A stretch of DNA of 64,000 nucleotides from Nocardia sp. BMG51109 (GTDB taxonomy: Bacteria > Actinomycetota > Actinomycetes > Mycobacteriales > Mycobacteriaceae): the NCBI RefSeq assembly GCF_000526215.1, contig NZ_JAFQ01000004.1, forward strand, positions 7,688,001-7,752,000, written 5' to 3'. The first letter of the stretch is position 1. Every line of letters starts with the position of its first letter. The position numbers and the translations under genes are program-made. Below are positions 53,639 through 61,731 of this stretch, one piece after another. The notes below the pieces were generated by a model. It made no database searches, had not been told where the DNA came from, and saw nothing but the letters and a program-made list of their open reading frames with translations.

Positions 53639-54564
53639 TGTTCGGCCTTCGTGACGTCACACACGTGTCGGACGGTGTCGAAGAATGCGTCGTCGACCTT
53701 CGCGTAGCCCCAGTCGCCGGCGTCGTCGACCTCACACTTCTCGCCGGGCTTGCAGACCCCGCTCGTCTCGAGATAGTCGACGTTGGCCTGCTGCTGGAAG
53801 ACCGTGGCCACCTTCTCCTTCAGCGCCGGATCCAGGTCGTCGCTGACCGCCACCGGCGAACCGGCGATGATCTCCGACTTCCACACCGTGGTCAGGTCGC
53901 CGGGCTTCAGCTGGCCCTTCTCGATCAGCTGCTTGTCGACCATCGTGTCGTAGGCGAATCCGGCGTCGCACTGCCCCGTGGCGACACCGAGCGCCGACGC
54001 GTCGTGCCCGCCCGCCATCACCGCGGTGATGTCGGTGTCGGGGTTGACGCCGGCATCGACGAGACCGGCCCGCGGGTAGAGGGTGCCCGAGGTCGAGTTC
54101 GGGTCGACGAAGCAGATCTTCTTGCCCTTGAACCCGGCCAGGTCCCGGATGGGCGAGCCGGTCTCGACCACGCCGTAGGAGCGGTATCCGGGCGGCAGGC
54201 CCTTCTCCTGCACCTGCGCGGCGATCGCCGTCGCCTCGACGCCGGTGTTGCGCGCGACCACGTAGGACAGTGGCCCGTACTGCGCGATGTCGACCTTGCC
54301 GCTGCGCTGCGCCTCGATCACGGCCGCGTAGTTGGTGGCCTGCTGGAACCGGACGGTCTTGCCGGTCTCCTTCTGCAGCAGGTCGATCACGTTCTGGAAA
54401 CTCGCCTGCACGCTCGACGCGTTCTCGCTCGGAATCGCGGCGAACACCAGTTCATCGGGATTGCGCGAGTCGCCGCCGCCGTCGTTCACCGCGCTCTGGC
54501 CGCAGGCCGAGAGCAGCAACGCCGCTCCGGCCAGCGCCACGCCGCGCCACCACTGATAGCCCAT
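53623..54564 (-). CDS. phnD: Phosphate/phosphite/phosphonate-binding lipoprotein PhnD
   Basis: A 313-residue extracellular binding protein. Lipoprotein signal ends LLLSACGQS with the lipid-modified Cys near residue 21. Mature part: LVFAAIPSENASSVQASFQNVIDLLQKETGKTVRFQQATNYAAVIEAQRSGKVDIAQYGPLSYVVA, ICFVDPNSTSGTLYPRAGLVDAGV, VMAGGHDASALGVATGQCDAGFAYDTMVDK, KSEIIAGSPVAV. The FxxATNYAAxIEAxRxGKxDIAxYGPLSY and DPNSTSG motifs are diagnostic of the PhnD family. ATG at 54564 has AGGAGG upstream. First gene of the uptake operon. Confidence 0.95.
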   Translation of the reverse strand: MGYQWWRGVALAGAALLLSACGQSAVNDGGGDSRNPDELVFAAIPSENASSVQASFQNVIDLLQKETGKTVRFQQATNYAAVIEAQRSGKVDIAQYGPLSYVVARNTGVEATAIAAQVQEKGLPPGYRSYGVVETGSPIRDLAGFKGKKICFVDPNSTSGTLYPRAGLVDAGVNPDTDITAVMAGGHDASALGVATGQCDAGFAYDTMVDKQLIEKGQLKPGDLTTVWKSEIIAGSPVAVSDDLDPALKEKVATVFQQQANVDYLETSGVCKPGEKCEVDDAGDWGYAKVDDAFFDTVRHVCDVTKAEQCTTA

Positions 54565-54669
54565 CTGGTCCTCCTCGCTGGTCCTGCCGACGAGGCTGTA
54601 GCGCGCCGATGCCACGGCGACGAAACCCGGGTTACCAGCAATCGAACGAACCAGGTTTTCTCCGGTAAC

Positions 54670-54681
54670 TCGACCGGACAA
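54670..54681. promoter_or_regulatory. Possible PhnF site upstream of phnD
   Basis: TCGACCGGACAA matches the palindrome TTGTCCGGACAA at 10 of 12 positions, with one half perfect, about 106 bases before the phnD start. It would bring the uptake operon under PhnF. Confidence 0.45.
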
Positions 54682-54753
54682 CTTGCCGGTGCCTACTTGC
54701 CGGACGCCTGATAGGTCGCGGGCGAACACCGGGCATACTCGGCGGCCCGGCAG

Positions 54754-55491
54754 TCAGCCCAGGATGAACGGGAGTTGCGCCGCCAGGTCGCCCAGTTCGG
54801 TCCGCTCCGCATCGGTCGGGGCCCGCCGGCCCGTGCCGATCAGCAGGGCGTCCTTGTCCGGCAGCGACTCCGGGAACGCCGTCCCGGCGATCTTCTCCAG
54901 TAGTCTGCGGGCCCGTGCCAGCCCTTCCTCGGGTGGTTCGGCCGCGTGCGGGAGATGCGCGATCAGGTCGAGGTGGTGCAGCGTCCACTCCAGGACGTAG
55001 GTGCGGAGGTAGTCGCCCGCCGTGAGGATCATGTCGCGGGTGCCGACCGACAGGTTCGGATCGGCGAGTTCGGCGGCGCGCCCGGCCGCAGAGCCGACAT
55101 CGTCGAGGTGGAATTTCAGCAGGCTCGGCTCCCGGTACGCGGCGGCCAGCCGGACGGTCAGCGCGTCGAGCGGGTGGTCGCCCGTCGGCGGCGTATCGGT
55201 GACCTCCCAGTAGCTCACCTCGTCGCGGGTCGGCGCGGCGTACGCCGGTGTCACGAGCGTGATCAGCACGTCCTGCGCGTCGATGATCAAGTGGCACACC
55301 AGGTCCCGCACCAGCCAGCCCGTACATCCGGACGGGCGGGCGAAGTCCTCGTCGGGAAGGTCCGCAACCGCCGTGCGCAGGGCTGCCCAGGAACGAGAGA
55401 AAGCGTCCACAGCGGCAAGCGTATTGCCGGGCACCGACACGAGCACACCCGCGTCGCCCGCCGGGATATCCTGCCCGGCGGCCGATTCCAT
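54754..55491 (-). CDS. Mycothiol-dependent isomerase-like (MDMPI N-terminal/DinB) protein
   Basis: A 245-residue helical protein: VDAFSRSWAALRTAVADLPDEDFARPSGCTGWLVRDLVCHLIIDAQDVLITL contains the GW-VRD-LxHL metal motif of the DinB/MDMPI superfamily; RTYVLEWTLHHLDLIAHLP carries two further candidate zinc histidines. The family includes mycothiol-dependent S-transferases and maleylpyruvate isomerase. Actual substrate unknown. ATG at 55491 (MESAAGQ) or a GTG around 55440 (VSVPGNTLAAV) could start it. Divergent from the cobalamin riboswitch. Confidence 0.85.
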   Translation of the reverse strand: MESAAGQDIPAGDAGVLVSVPGNTLAAVDAFSRSWAALRTAVADLPDEDFARPSGCTGWLVRDLVCHLIIDAQDVLITLVTPAYAAPTRDEVSYWEVTDTPPTGDHPLDALTVRLAAAYREPSLLKFHLDDVGSAAGRAAELADPNLSVGTRDMILTAGDYLRTYVLEWTLHHLDLIAHLPHAAEPPEEGLARARRLLEKIAGTAFPESLPDKDALLIGTGRRAPTDAERTELGDLAAQLPFILG

Positions 55492-55579
55492 CGCGCGCGG
55501 GCGCGGTACGCCGATCGCCGCCGAACCCTGACGGCCGTCCCCGCCTGGCATGCGCGTGTTCCGGACATCGCAACGTCCG

Positions 55580-55720
55580 TTACCATCGTCGCGGTTGCTG
55601 TGCGACCGTGACGCGGTGAGGGAACCCGGTGCGAATCCGGGACTGGCGCGCAACGGTGACACCCTCGGGTGAAGTCCGATCGCTCCCCGCGTCGAGTGTG
55701 ATTCCGGCCTCGCGTACAGG
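55580..55720 (+). promoter_or_regulatory. Cobalamin (AdoCbl) riboswitch
   Basis: Conserved core seen in order: GGTGAGGGAACCCGGTGCGAATCCGGGACTG (given here as blocks GTGAGGGAACCCGGTG at 55616 and CGAATCCGGGACTG), CGCAACGGTGAC, then the B12-box-like GAAGTCCGATCGC at 55671. The stem CCCGG...CCGGG is intact. It lies directly before btuF, with the ribosome-binding site AAGGAG at 55730, so ligand binding should reduce expression of the transporter. Ends are approximate. Confidence 0.92.
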
Positions 55721-55746
55721 CCCCGATGCAAGGAGTCGACGCCTAG

Positions 55747-56772
55747 ATGCGCTGTCCTGCCGCGGTTTTCGCCGCACTTCTCGTTCTGCTGACGACCGGT
55801 TGCTCGACCTCCGGTCCCGACCGGGCGGCGGCGCCCGGCGCGGGCGGCCACCCGATGACCCTCACCAACTGCGGACACCGGGTGACCGTCGACGCGCCGC
55901 CGCGGCGCGCGGTCGCGCTCAACCAGGGCTCGGCGGAGATCCTGTTGTCGCTCGGCCTCGCCGATCGCATGGCCGGCACCGCGACCTGGACCGATCCCGT
56001 GCGCGCGAATCTCGCCGAGGCCAACGCCCGGGTGCCGCGCCTGGCCGACAACAATCCGTCCTTCGAGGTCGTCCTCGACACCGAACCCGATTTCGTCTCC
56101 GCGTCGTTCGGCGGCACCCTCGGTCCCGGCGGGGTCGCCGAGCGCGACCGGTTCGAGCGGCTGGGCGTGCCGACCTACCTGTCGCCGACCGACTGCGACG
56201 GCATGGACGACAACAGCGTCAACGCCGACGGCAACCGCACCCGACCACTGACGATGGAGGCGATCTACCGGGAAGTCCGGGAGCTGGCGGCGGTGTTCGA
56301 TGTCCGCGAGCGCGGCGAGCGGCTGGTGACCGAGCTGCGCACCCGCTACGAGGCGGCCGCCGGCCGGATCGCGGCGAGCCGGGCATCGCTGGCGTTCTGG
56401 TTCGCCGATACGAATACCCCCTACGTCGCGGGCTGCTGCGGTTCGTCGGGCATCATCACGCACGCCGTCGGCGCCCGAAACGTGTTCGAGGACACCACGA
56501 ACGAGTGGCCGCAGGTGAGCTGGGAGACCGTGCTCGACCGCGATCCGGCCGCCCTGGTACTCGCCGACCTGAGCCGCCGCACGATCACCGGCGACGGCCT
56601 GGACAGCAAGATCTCCTTTCTCGAATCCGACCCCGTCACAGCGCGTCTGAGTGCCGTGCGCGACCGCCGCTACATCGTGGTGGGCGGCGCCGATCTGAAT
56701 CCGTCGATCCGCACCGTCGACGGCGTCGAGAAGGTGTCGGCCGCGCTGGAGCAGTGGGGTTACGGAACGTGA
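55747..56772 (+). CDS. btuF: Cobalamin ABC transporter substrate-binding lipoprotein
   Basis: A 341-residue periplasmic-binding protein of the BtuF/FepB class. Lipoprotein signal FAALLVLLTTGCS; then TLTNCGHRVTVDAPPRRAVALNQGSAEILLSLGLADRMAGTATWTDPV, PDFVSASFGGTLGPGG, LAFWFADTNTPYVAGCCGSSGIITHAVGARNVFEDTTNEWPQVSWETVLDRDPAALVLAD, IVVGGADLNPSIRTVDGVEKVSAAL. The class alone does not separate siderophore from cobalamin; the riboswitch upstream makes cobalamin the likely ligand. ATG at 55747. Confidence 0.9.
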   Translation: MRCPAAVFAALLVLLTTGCSTSGPDRAAAPGAGGHPMTLTNCGHRVTVDAPPRRAVALNQGSAEILLSLGLADRMAGTATWTDPVRANLAEANARVPRLADNNPSFEVVLDTEPDFVSASFGGTLGPGGVAERDRFERLGVPTYLSPTDCDGMDDNSVNADGNRTRPLTMEAIYREVRELAAVFDVRERGERLVTELRTRYEAAAGRIAASRASLAFWFADTNTPYVAGCCGSSGIITHAVGARNVFEDTTNEWPQVSWETVLDRDPAALVLADLSRRTITGDGLDSKISFLESDPVTARLSAVRDRRYIVVGGADLNPSIRTVDGVEKVSAALEQWGYGT

Positions 56773-57818
56773 GCCCGCGCACGGCCGTCGGTCGCGATCA
56801 CGGGGCGACCCTGCGACCGGTGACGACGGTGCTGTGCGGGTTGCTCGTGCTGGGTCTCTCGATCGCGGTGACGGTCACCGTCGGCCCGGCCGAGCTGTCC
56901 GTCGGTGATGTGTACGCGGTGCTGTTCGACCGGCTGGGCGTCGGTGCCGCGGAGGTGTCGCCGATCCGCGCGGGCATCGTCTGGGAACTGCGCCTTCCGC
57001 GCGCCCTGCTGGCCGCGCTGTGCGGTGCCGGTCTGGGGATGTGCGGCGTGATCATGCAGTCGCTGCTGCGCAATCCGCTCGCCGACCCGTTCGTGCTGGG
57101 CATCTCCTCGGGCGCCTCCACCGGAGCGGTGGCGATCGCGGTGCTCGGCCTCGGCGGCGGCACAGTGTCGCTGTCCACCGGGGCGTTCGCCGGGGCGCTG
57201 GTGTCCTTCGGCGCCGTGCTCGGCCTGGCCGCGGCCGCGGGTGGCGGCACCGCCCGGGTGGTGCTGGCCGGTGTCGCGATCACCCAGCTGTTCTCCGCGC
57301 TGACCTCGGTCGTCGTCTTGTCCTCGGCCGATGCCGAACGCACCCGCGGCGTGCTGTTCTGGATGCTCGGCTCGCTGGCCGGGGCCGACTGGACCGATGT
57401 CGCGGCGGCCGCGGCGGTGTGCGCCGCCGGGTTCGCGCTGTGCCTGTGGCAGGCGCCGACCCTCGACGCGTTCACCTTCGGCGCCGCCACCGCGGCCACC
57501 CTCGGCATCGCGGTGGCCCGCGCCCGGCTGCTGCTCCTGGCCGTGACCGCGCTGATCACCGCGGTCCTGGTCAGCGCGGCCGGGGCGATCGGATTCGTCG
57601 GGCTCGTCCTGCCGCACGCCGCGCGCCTGCTCGCCGGGCCCCGGCACAGCCGGCTGCTGCCGGTGACGGCCGTGCTCGGGGCGGTGTTCCTGGTGTGGGT
57701 GGATGCGTTGGCGCGCACCGTCTTCGCGCCGCAGGAGGTGCCCGTCGGGGTCGTCACCGCGCTGATCGGCGTGCCCGCCTTCGCGCTGCTGCTCCTGCGG
57801 ACGAGGAGCACCGTATGA
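56769..57818 (+). CDS. btuC: Cobalamin ABC transporter permease
   Basis: A 349-residue FecCD/BtuC-family permease with ten membrane segments: VTVGPAELSVGDVYAVLFDRLG, WELRLPRALLAALCGAGLGMCGVIMQSLLRNPLADPFVLGISSGASTGAV, GVLFWMLGSLAGADW, SAAGAIGFVGLVLPHAARLLAGPRHSRLLPVTAVLGAVFLVWVDALARTVFAPQEVPVGVVTALIG. The GxxLxxxGxxxQxxLRNPLAxPxxLGxxxGA and FVGLVxPHxxR motifs are complete. GTG start overlaps the btuF stop (GTGA). Confidence 0.93.
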   Translation: MSPRTAVGRDHGATLRPVTTVLCGLLVLGLSIAVTVTVGPAELSVGDVYAVLFDRLGVGAAEVSPIRAGIVWELRLPRALLAALCGAGLGMCGVIMQSLLRNPLADPFVLGISSGASTGAVAIAVLGLGGGTVSLSTGAFAGALVSFGAVLGLAAAAGGGTARVVLAGVAITQLFSALTSVVVLSSADAERTRGVLFWMLGSLAGADWTDVAAAAAVCAAGFALCLWQAPTLDAFTFGAATAATLGIAVARARLLLLAVTALITAVLVSAAGAIGFVGLVLPHAARLLAGPRHSRLLPVTAVLGAVFLVWVDALARTVFAPQEVPVGVVTALIGVPAFALLLLRTRSTV

Positions 57819-58651
57819 CGCTGGAGGCGCGCCACCTGGAGTGGACCCGCGGCGGGACGCTCGTCATCGACGGGGTGAGTATCGCCCCGGAGCCCGGCCG
57901 GACCGTAGGACTGTTGGGCCCCAACGGATCCGGCAAGTCCTCGCTGCTGCGGCTGCTGGCCGGACTCGCCCGGCCCGACCGCGGCGCCATCACCCTGGAC
58001 GGCTCCGACGTGCATCGGCTCGGCCGGCGTCCGCTGGCCCGGCGCATCGCCCTGGTCGGCCAGCATGCGCATACCGATGTCGATGTCGCCGTGCGAGATG
58101 TGGTGCGGCTCGGCAGGATTCCGCATCGCGACCTGTTCGGACGCGACGGCGAGGAGGAAGCCGCGATCGATGCCGCCCTGGCCGCCACCGGCCTCACCGG
58201 ATATGCGCGGCGGACCTGGCACACGCTGTCGGGCGGCGAACAGCAGCGCGCCCAGATCGCCCGCGCCCTCGCCCAGCAGCCGAGCGAACTGCTCCTCGAC
58301 GAACCCACCAACCACCTCGACATCGCCCATCAACTCGACATCCTGGAGCTGGTCACCCGCCTGCCGCTCACCGCCGTCGTCGCCCTGCACGACCTCAACC
58401 TGGCCGCCATGTTCTGCGACCACGTGCTGGTCCTCGACCGCGGCCGGGTCGCCGCCCACGGCAGCCCCGCCGACACCCTGACCGAACACCTCGTGGAACA
58501 GGTCTACGGCGTGCGGGCCACGGTCACGGTCGCGAACGGCGTTCCGCGGGTGCACTACCGCCGCCCCGCCCGGGCCGCGGATCCACCGGAAGACCCGGCT
58601 CACACCGCAACGCCCGGTACCACGACCGGCGGTTCCGCCGTTCCGCCGTGA
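57815..58651 (+). CDS. btuD: Cobalamin ABC transporter ATP-binding protein
   Basis: A 278-residue importer ATPase: VSIAPEPGRTVGLLGPNGSGKSSLLRLLAGLARPDRGAI (Walker A), ALVGQHAHTDVDVAVRDVVRLGRIPHRDLFG, TLSGGEQQRAQIARALAQQPSELLLDEPTNHLDIAHQ, VVALHDLNLAAMFCDHVLVLDRGRVAAHGSP. A 45-residue Pro/Thr-rich tail is extra. The ATG overlaps the btuC stop (ATGA), completing the btuFCD operon. Confidence 0.93.
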   Translation: MTLEARHLEWTRGGTLVIDGVSIAPEPGRTVGLLGPNGSGKSSLLRLLAGLARPDRGAITLDGSDVHRLGRRPLARRIALVGQHAHTDVDVAVRDVVRLGRIPHRDLFGRDGEEEAAIDAALAATGLTGYARRTWHTLSGGEQQRAQIARALAQQPSELLLDEPTNHLDIAHQLDILELVTRLPLTAVVALHDLNLAAMFCDHVLVLDRGRVAAHGSPADTLTEHLVEQVYGVRATVTVANGVPRVHYRRPARAADPPEDPAHTATPGTTTGGSAVPP

Positions 58652-58702
58652 CGGCACCCGCCGGTTCCCGGCGTGCCGCCTCTGCCGTTCCGGCGCATCC
58701 TC

Positions 58703-58739
58703 GGCCCGGATCCACCAGTGCCGGTAGTGGACCCGGGCC
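58703..58739. terminator. Large hairpin between btuD and tetR
   Basis: GGCCCGGATCCAC (58703-58715) pairs with GTGGACCCGGGCC (58727-58739) at 12 of 13 positions around an 11-base loop, in the gap between convergent genes. Confidence 0.7.
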
Positions 58740-58855
58740 GGGAGTATGCCGTGATGACGGCCGAACGCCGAGCGATGTGGACAACGGCCGGCGCACGACG
58801 GTGCCGAGGCGGGAGCTTGCCGAGGGCGAGGACATGGCGGCGGCCCCTGCCGGAA

Positions 58856-59500
58856 CTAGCGCCGGATCGCGTGCACGAGCGTGCCGATCTCCGCGGCCAG
58901 CGATCGAGCCGGTGACGTGCCGACGAATCCTGTTGCGGCCCAGCATCTTACGCCGTCGGCCACCAGGACCTGGGCGACCCGGGCGGCCCGCTCGACGTCC
59001 ACGTCCGCGGGGAGCTTGCCGTCCCGTTGAGCCTGCCGGAAGGGATCCAGGAACAGGAACGAGATGTCGGCCTCCGTGGCACCGTCGGCCAGGGTGCGCT
59101 GCTCGAGCCGATAGGTTTCCAGAACCGTTTCGAAGACCAGCTCCGGCGGGTAGCGGCGGAAACGCTCCTGCAGGGTTTCGATGATCGCCGCGATCAGGTC
59201 GAGGAGTTCGTAGGGCCGGGCGACGACGGCCTCGGCGGCGGCGTGGGCGTCGCGCATCGTGAACACCTCGGCCTCCAGCAGCACGTCCTCCCGGCGCGAG
59301 AAGTACACGTAGAACAGCGCTTTCGACACCCCGGCGGCCTTGCAGACATCGGTGACCGTGGTGCCGGCGAACCCCTTGGTGCGCCACAACGCCAGGGCGG
59401 CCTGCACGATCGCCTCCCGGCTGGCGTGCGACCGGGCCCGGACCGGCACGGCTCGTGTCTGACGGTAGTCACCATTCGAACCCGACGAAACTGTCGACAT
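58856..59500 (-). CDS. TetR-family repressor of the adjacent membrane module
   Basis: A regulator of about 214 residues: SHASREAIVQAALALWRTKGFAGTTVTDVCKAAGVSKALFYVYFSRREDVLLEAEVFTMRDA is the helix-turn-helix with a canonical recognition helix; the ligand domain follows (LETYRLEQRTLADGATEADISFLFLDPFRQAQ). Start is uncertain: ATG at 59500 (MSTVSSGSNGDYRQ) is used, ATG at 59524 is open, and a GTG at 59449 (VPVRARSHASRE) would put the operator at 59460 outside the coding region. Divergent from the four-gene membrane module, which it probably represses. Confidence 0.88.
   Translation of the reverse strand: MSTVSSGSNGDYRQTRAVPVRARSHASREAIVQAALALWRTKGFAGTTVTDVCKAAGVSKALFYVYFSRREDVLLEAEVFTMRDAHAAAEAVVARPYELLDLIAAIIETLQERFRRYPPELVFETVLETYRLEQRTLADGATEADISFLFLDPFRQAQRDGKLPADVDVERAARVAQVLVADGVRCWAATGFVGTSPARSLAAEIGTLVHAIRR
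59460..59471. promoter_or_regulatory. TetR operator copy 1
   Basis: TGACGGTAGTCA, with TGAC/GTCA arms around a four-base centre. It is the exact reverse complement of the copy at 59529-59540. Confidence 0.65.
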
Positions 59501-59528
59501 ACCAGTCATTCTACAGATCCTCAATTAT

Positions 59529-59540
59529 TGACTACCGTCA
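59529..59540. promoter_or_regulatory. TetR operator copy 2
   Basis: TGACTACCGTCA, reverse complement of the site at 59460, 69 bases apart. It lies in the A/T-rich CTCAATTATTGAC stretch, the only likely promoter between tetR and the membrane genes. Confidence 0.65.
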
Positions 59541-59624
59541 GGAAAGCTGCCATGCTCCGACGTGGATGCCCGGCGGCCGACACCGGTCCGGCTGCCGCGG
59601 CCGCGACTCATGGAAGAGGCAGGC

Positions 59625-60365
59625 ATGCAGGTCCGCACGGAATCCGAGGAGCAATCGGCGTACTCCAGGCTGCGGGCACAGCAGGTCATCCTCTGGTCGT
59701 CGCCGGTGGTCGCGGCCGTCCTGCTCATCCTGTTCGTCGCGTTCCCCGGATTCTTTCCCCCGATGTCCCCGAACGCGTCGGCCGCGGAGGTCGCGCGGTT
59801 CTACGCCGACAACACGCCGATGATCCGGTTCAGCATGGTGGGGTTCAATCTCTGCGGCGTGCTGATCGTGCCGTTCTTCGTGCTGATCATGGCCCAGATG
59901 ATGCGCATGAAGGGGCAGAGCCGGATCTTCGCCTTCTCCTATCTCACCGCGATCGTCGCGGGCACCACCCTGTTCGCGCTGTCGAATATCTTCTTCGCCA
60001 CCGCCGCGTTCCGCCCCGGCCGCGGCGACGAACTCGTACAGGTGCTCAACGATCTGGCGTGGATCGTCTTCATCGCGCCGATCGGCATGGTGGTCGCGCA
60101 GTTCGTGCTGCTGGCCCTGGCCGTCTATTTCGACGACGACCGGGATCCGATCTTCCCGACATGGCTGGGCCATTATTCCCTGCTGACCGCGGTCGCCATG
60201 GCCCCGTCGGCCGGCGCCGCGGTATTCCGTGACGGCCCGCTGGCGTGGGACGGCGCGATCTCGTTCTGGCTGCGCAACGGCGCCTTCGCGCTCTTCTTCG
60301 TGGTCATGTTCTTCCTTCTGCGCTCCGCACTCGGGCGGCAGGCTCGCGAGGAGGGCGTGGCATGA
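59625..60365 (+). CDS. Membrane protein, first paralogue of the NorE-associated module
   Basis: A 246-residue protein with about seven membrane segments: VILWSSPVVAAVLLILFVAFPGFFPPMSPNASAAEVARFYADNT, MIRFSMVGFNLCGVLIVPFFVLIMAQMMRMKG, FSYLTAIVAGTTLFALSNIFFATAAF, LNDLAWIVFIAPIGMVVAQFVLLALAVYF, and GPLAWDGAISFWLRNGAFALFFVVMFFLL. It is paralogous to the next gene: both have P-x-V/A-x-(F/W)-x4-T after the first segment and G-x-LAW-(D/N)-G in the last. No known enzyme family recognised. ATG at 59625 follows AAGAGG; an ATG at 59610 is also possible. Confidence 0.85.
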   Translation: MQVRTESEEQSAYSRLRAQQVILWSSPVVAAVLLILFVAFPGFFPPMSPNASAAEVARFYADNTPMIRFSMVGFNLCGVLIVPFFVLIMAQMMRMKGQSRIFAFSYLTAIVAGTTLFALSNIFFATAAFRPGRGDELVQVLNDLAWIVFIAPIGMVVAQFVLLALAVYFDDDRDPIFPTWLGHYSLLTAVAMAPSAGAAVFRDGPLAWDGAISFWLRNGAFALFFVVMFFLLRSALGRQAREEGVA

Positions 60366-61138
60366 CCACCGTGGCCGCGCCCGAGCCGGTCGGTGGCTCC
60401 ACCGACGCCGATCCGGGAAAGAAAGCGAACCTCGACGTCTGGATCACCTACTGGCTGTTCGCCGGTTTCTACACCGTGATGTCGGTGGGCGTATGCCTGC
60501 TGGGCCGGGCCACTCCCCCGCCGCGCCCCGATGTCACCGATATTCAGGTCGAGCAGTGGTTCGACAAGCACCACACGGGAATTCAGGTCGGCTTCGTGCT
60601 GCTCCTGGTCGTCGCCGGCGGGGCGGCGGTATCCAACGGCATCATCGGCTACTTCATGAAGCGAATGTCGTCGGGATCGGTGCTGGCCTACGCCTATATC
60701 GCCGGTATGGGAGTCGGCGCCGTCCCCGGATTCCACCTGCTGCTGATCTGCTGGCTGACCGCGACCTTCCGGCCGGACCGCGACGCCCGCCTCCTGCACC
60801 TGCTCTACGACCTGGGCATGCTGTCCTACAACGGGTCGCTCGGATGCTTCACGGCGGCCTACGCGGTGCTGGCGATCGCGATCTTCTACGACCGCAACCG
60901 CGTCTTCCCCAAGTGGTTCGCCTACATATCGATCTGGCAGATCGTCACGGAGGTCGTGGCCACCCAGATGTGGGTCTACCATTCGGGCGCGCTGGCGTGG
61001 AACGGGATGATCACCTTCTACATCGCCATCGTCATCTTCGCCGCGTGGATCGTCTGCCTGTTCCCGATCATGCGCAACGCCACCCGGGCGGAAACTCCCT
61101 CGACGCCGCCCCTGTACTCGGCCGAGGAGATCCGATGA
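60362..61138 (+). CDS. Membrane protein, second paralogue of the NorE-associated module
   Basis: A 258-residue protein with seven membrane segments: DVWITYWLFAGFYTVMSVGVCLLGRATPPPRPDVTDIQVEQWFDKHHTGIQVGFVLLLVVAGGAAVSNGIIGYFMKRM, YIAGMGVGAVPGFHLLLICWLTATFRPDRD, YDLGMLSYNGSLGCFTAAYAVLAIAIFYDRN, WQIVTEVVATQMWVYHSGALAWNGMITFYIAIVIFAAW. Conserved His and Trp residues near segment ends could bind metal or heme, but no known motif applies. ATG overlaps the previous stop (ATGA). Confidence 0.85.
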   Translation: MTTVAAPEPVGGSTDADPGKKANLDVWITYWLFAGFYTVMSVGVCLLGRATPPPRPDVTDIQVEQWFDKHHTGIQVGFVLLLVVAGGAAVSNGIIGYFMKRMSSGSVLAYAYIAGMGVGAVPGFHLLLICWLTATFRPDRDARLLHLLYDLGMLSYNGSLGCFTAAYAVLAIAIFYDRNRVFPKWFAYISIWQIVTEVVATQMWVYHSGALAWNGMITFYIAIVIFAAWIVCLFPIMRNATRAETPSTPPLYSAEEIR

Positions 61139-61728
61139 CGGCAACCGATCGGGAAACACCGGCCCCGGCCGGCGGCCGCCGGGCGACGCACCTGCCCGGC
61201 GATATCGATATGTGGGTGATGGTCCTCGGCGACCTGTTCTTCTTCGGCTGCTATTTCGTCACCTACATGGTGTTCCGGGCCCTGTCGCCGGAGGCGTTCT
61301 CGGATGCCCAGCGGCACTTGAACATCGGGATCGGCGTGATCAATACCGTCGTCCTGCTGACGAGTTCCCTGTTCGTGGCTCTGGGTGTGATCGCCGTCCG
61401 GCAGGGAGCCGTGCGGACGGCGGAACGGCTGATGCTGGCGGCGGGCGCGTGCGGGGTGCTGTTCGCCGCCTTCAAGGCGTACGAATGGTACCGGGAGATC
61501 TCCCGGGGATTCACTGTCGGCAACGAGTTCTTCAGTTTCTACTATGCCCTCACCGGCATTCATCTGGCGCACGTCGCGCTCGGAGTGCTGATTCTGGGAA
61601 TCGTGGTCCGAGAATTGCGCGATCCCGGTAAGCGACGGGTGGGATTCGTCGAGCAGGGCGCGATCTACTGGCACATGGTCGACCTGCTCTGGGTGATCAT
61701 TTTCGCGATCCTCTACCTCATGAGATGA
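61135..61728 (+). CDS. NorE-like / cytochrome c oxidase subunit III-like protein
   Basis: A 197-residue protein with five membrane segments: DIDMWVMVLGDLFFFGCYFVTYMVFRALSPEAF, NIGIGVINTVVLLTSSLFVALGVIAV, ERLMLAAGACGVLFAAFKAYEWYREISRGFTVG, FFSFYYALTGIHLAHVALGVLILGIVV, GAIYWHMVDLLWVIIFAILYL. The ALTGIHxxHVxxG and YWHxVDxxWxxxFxxxYL motifs define heme-copper oxidase subunit III; the short length and N-terminal GDIxMWxxxLGDLxxF place it with NorE. No subunit I or II is in the window. ATG overlaps the previous stop (ATGA). Confidence 0.9.
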   Translation: MTATDRETPAPAGGRRATHLPGDIDMWVMVLGDLFFFGCYFVTYMVFRALSPEAFSDAQRHLNIGIGVINTVVLLTSSLFVALGVIAVRQGAVRTAERLMLAAGACGVLFAAFKAYEWYREISRGFTVGNEFFSFYYALTGIHLAHVALGVLILGIVVRELRDPGKRRVGFVEQGAIYWHMVDLLWVIIFAILYLMR

Positions 61729-61731
61729 GCC

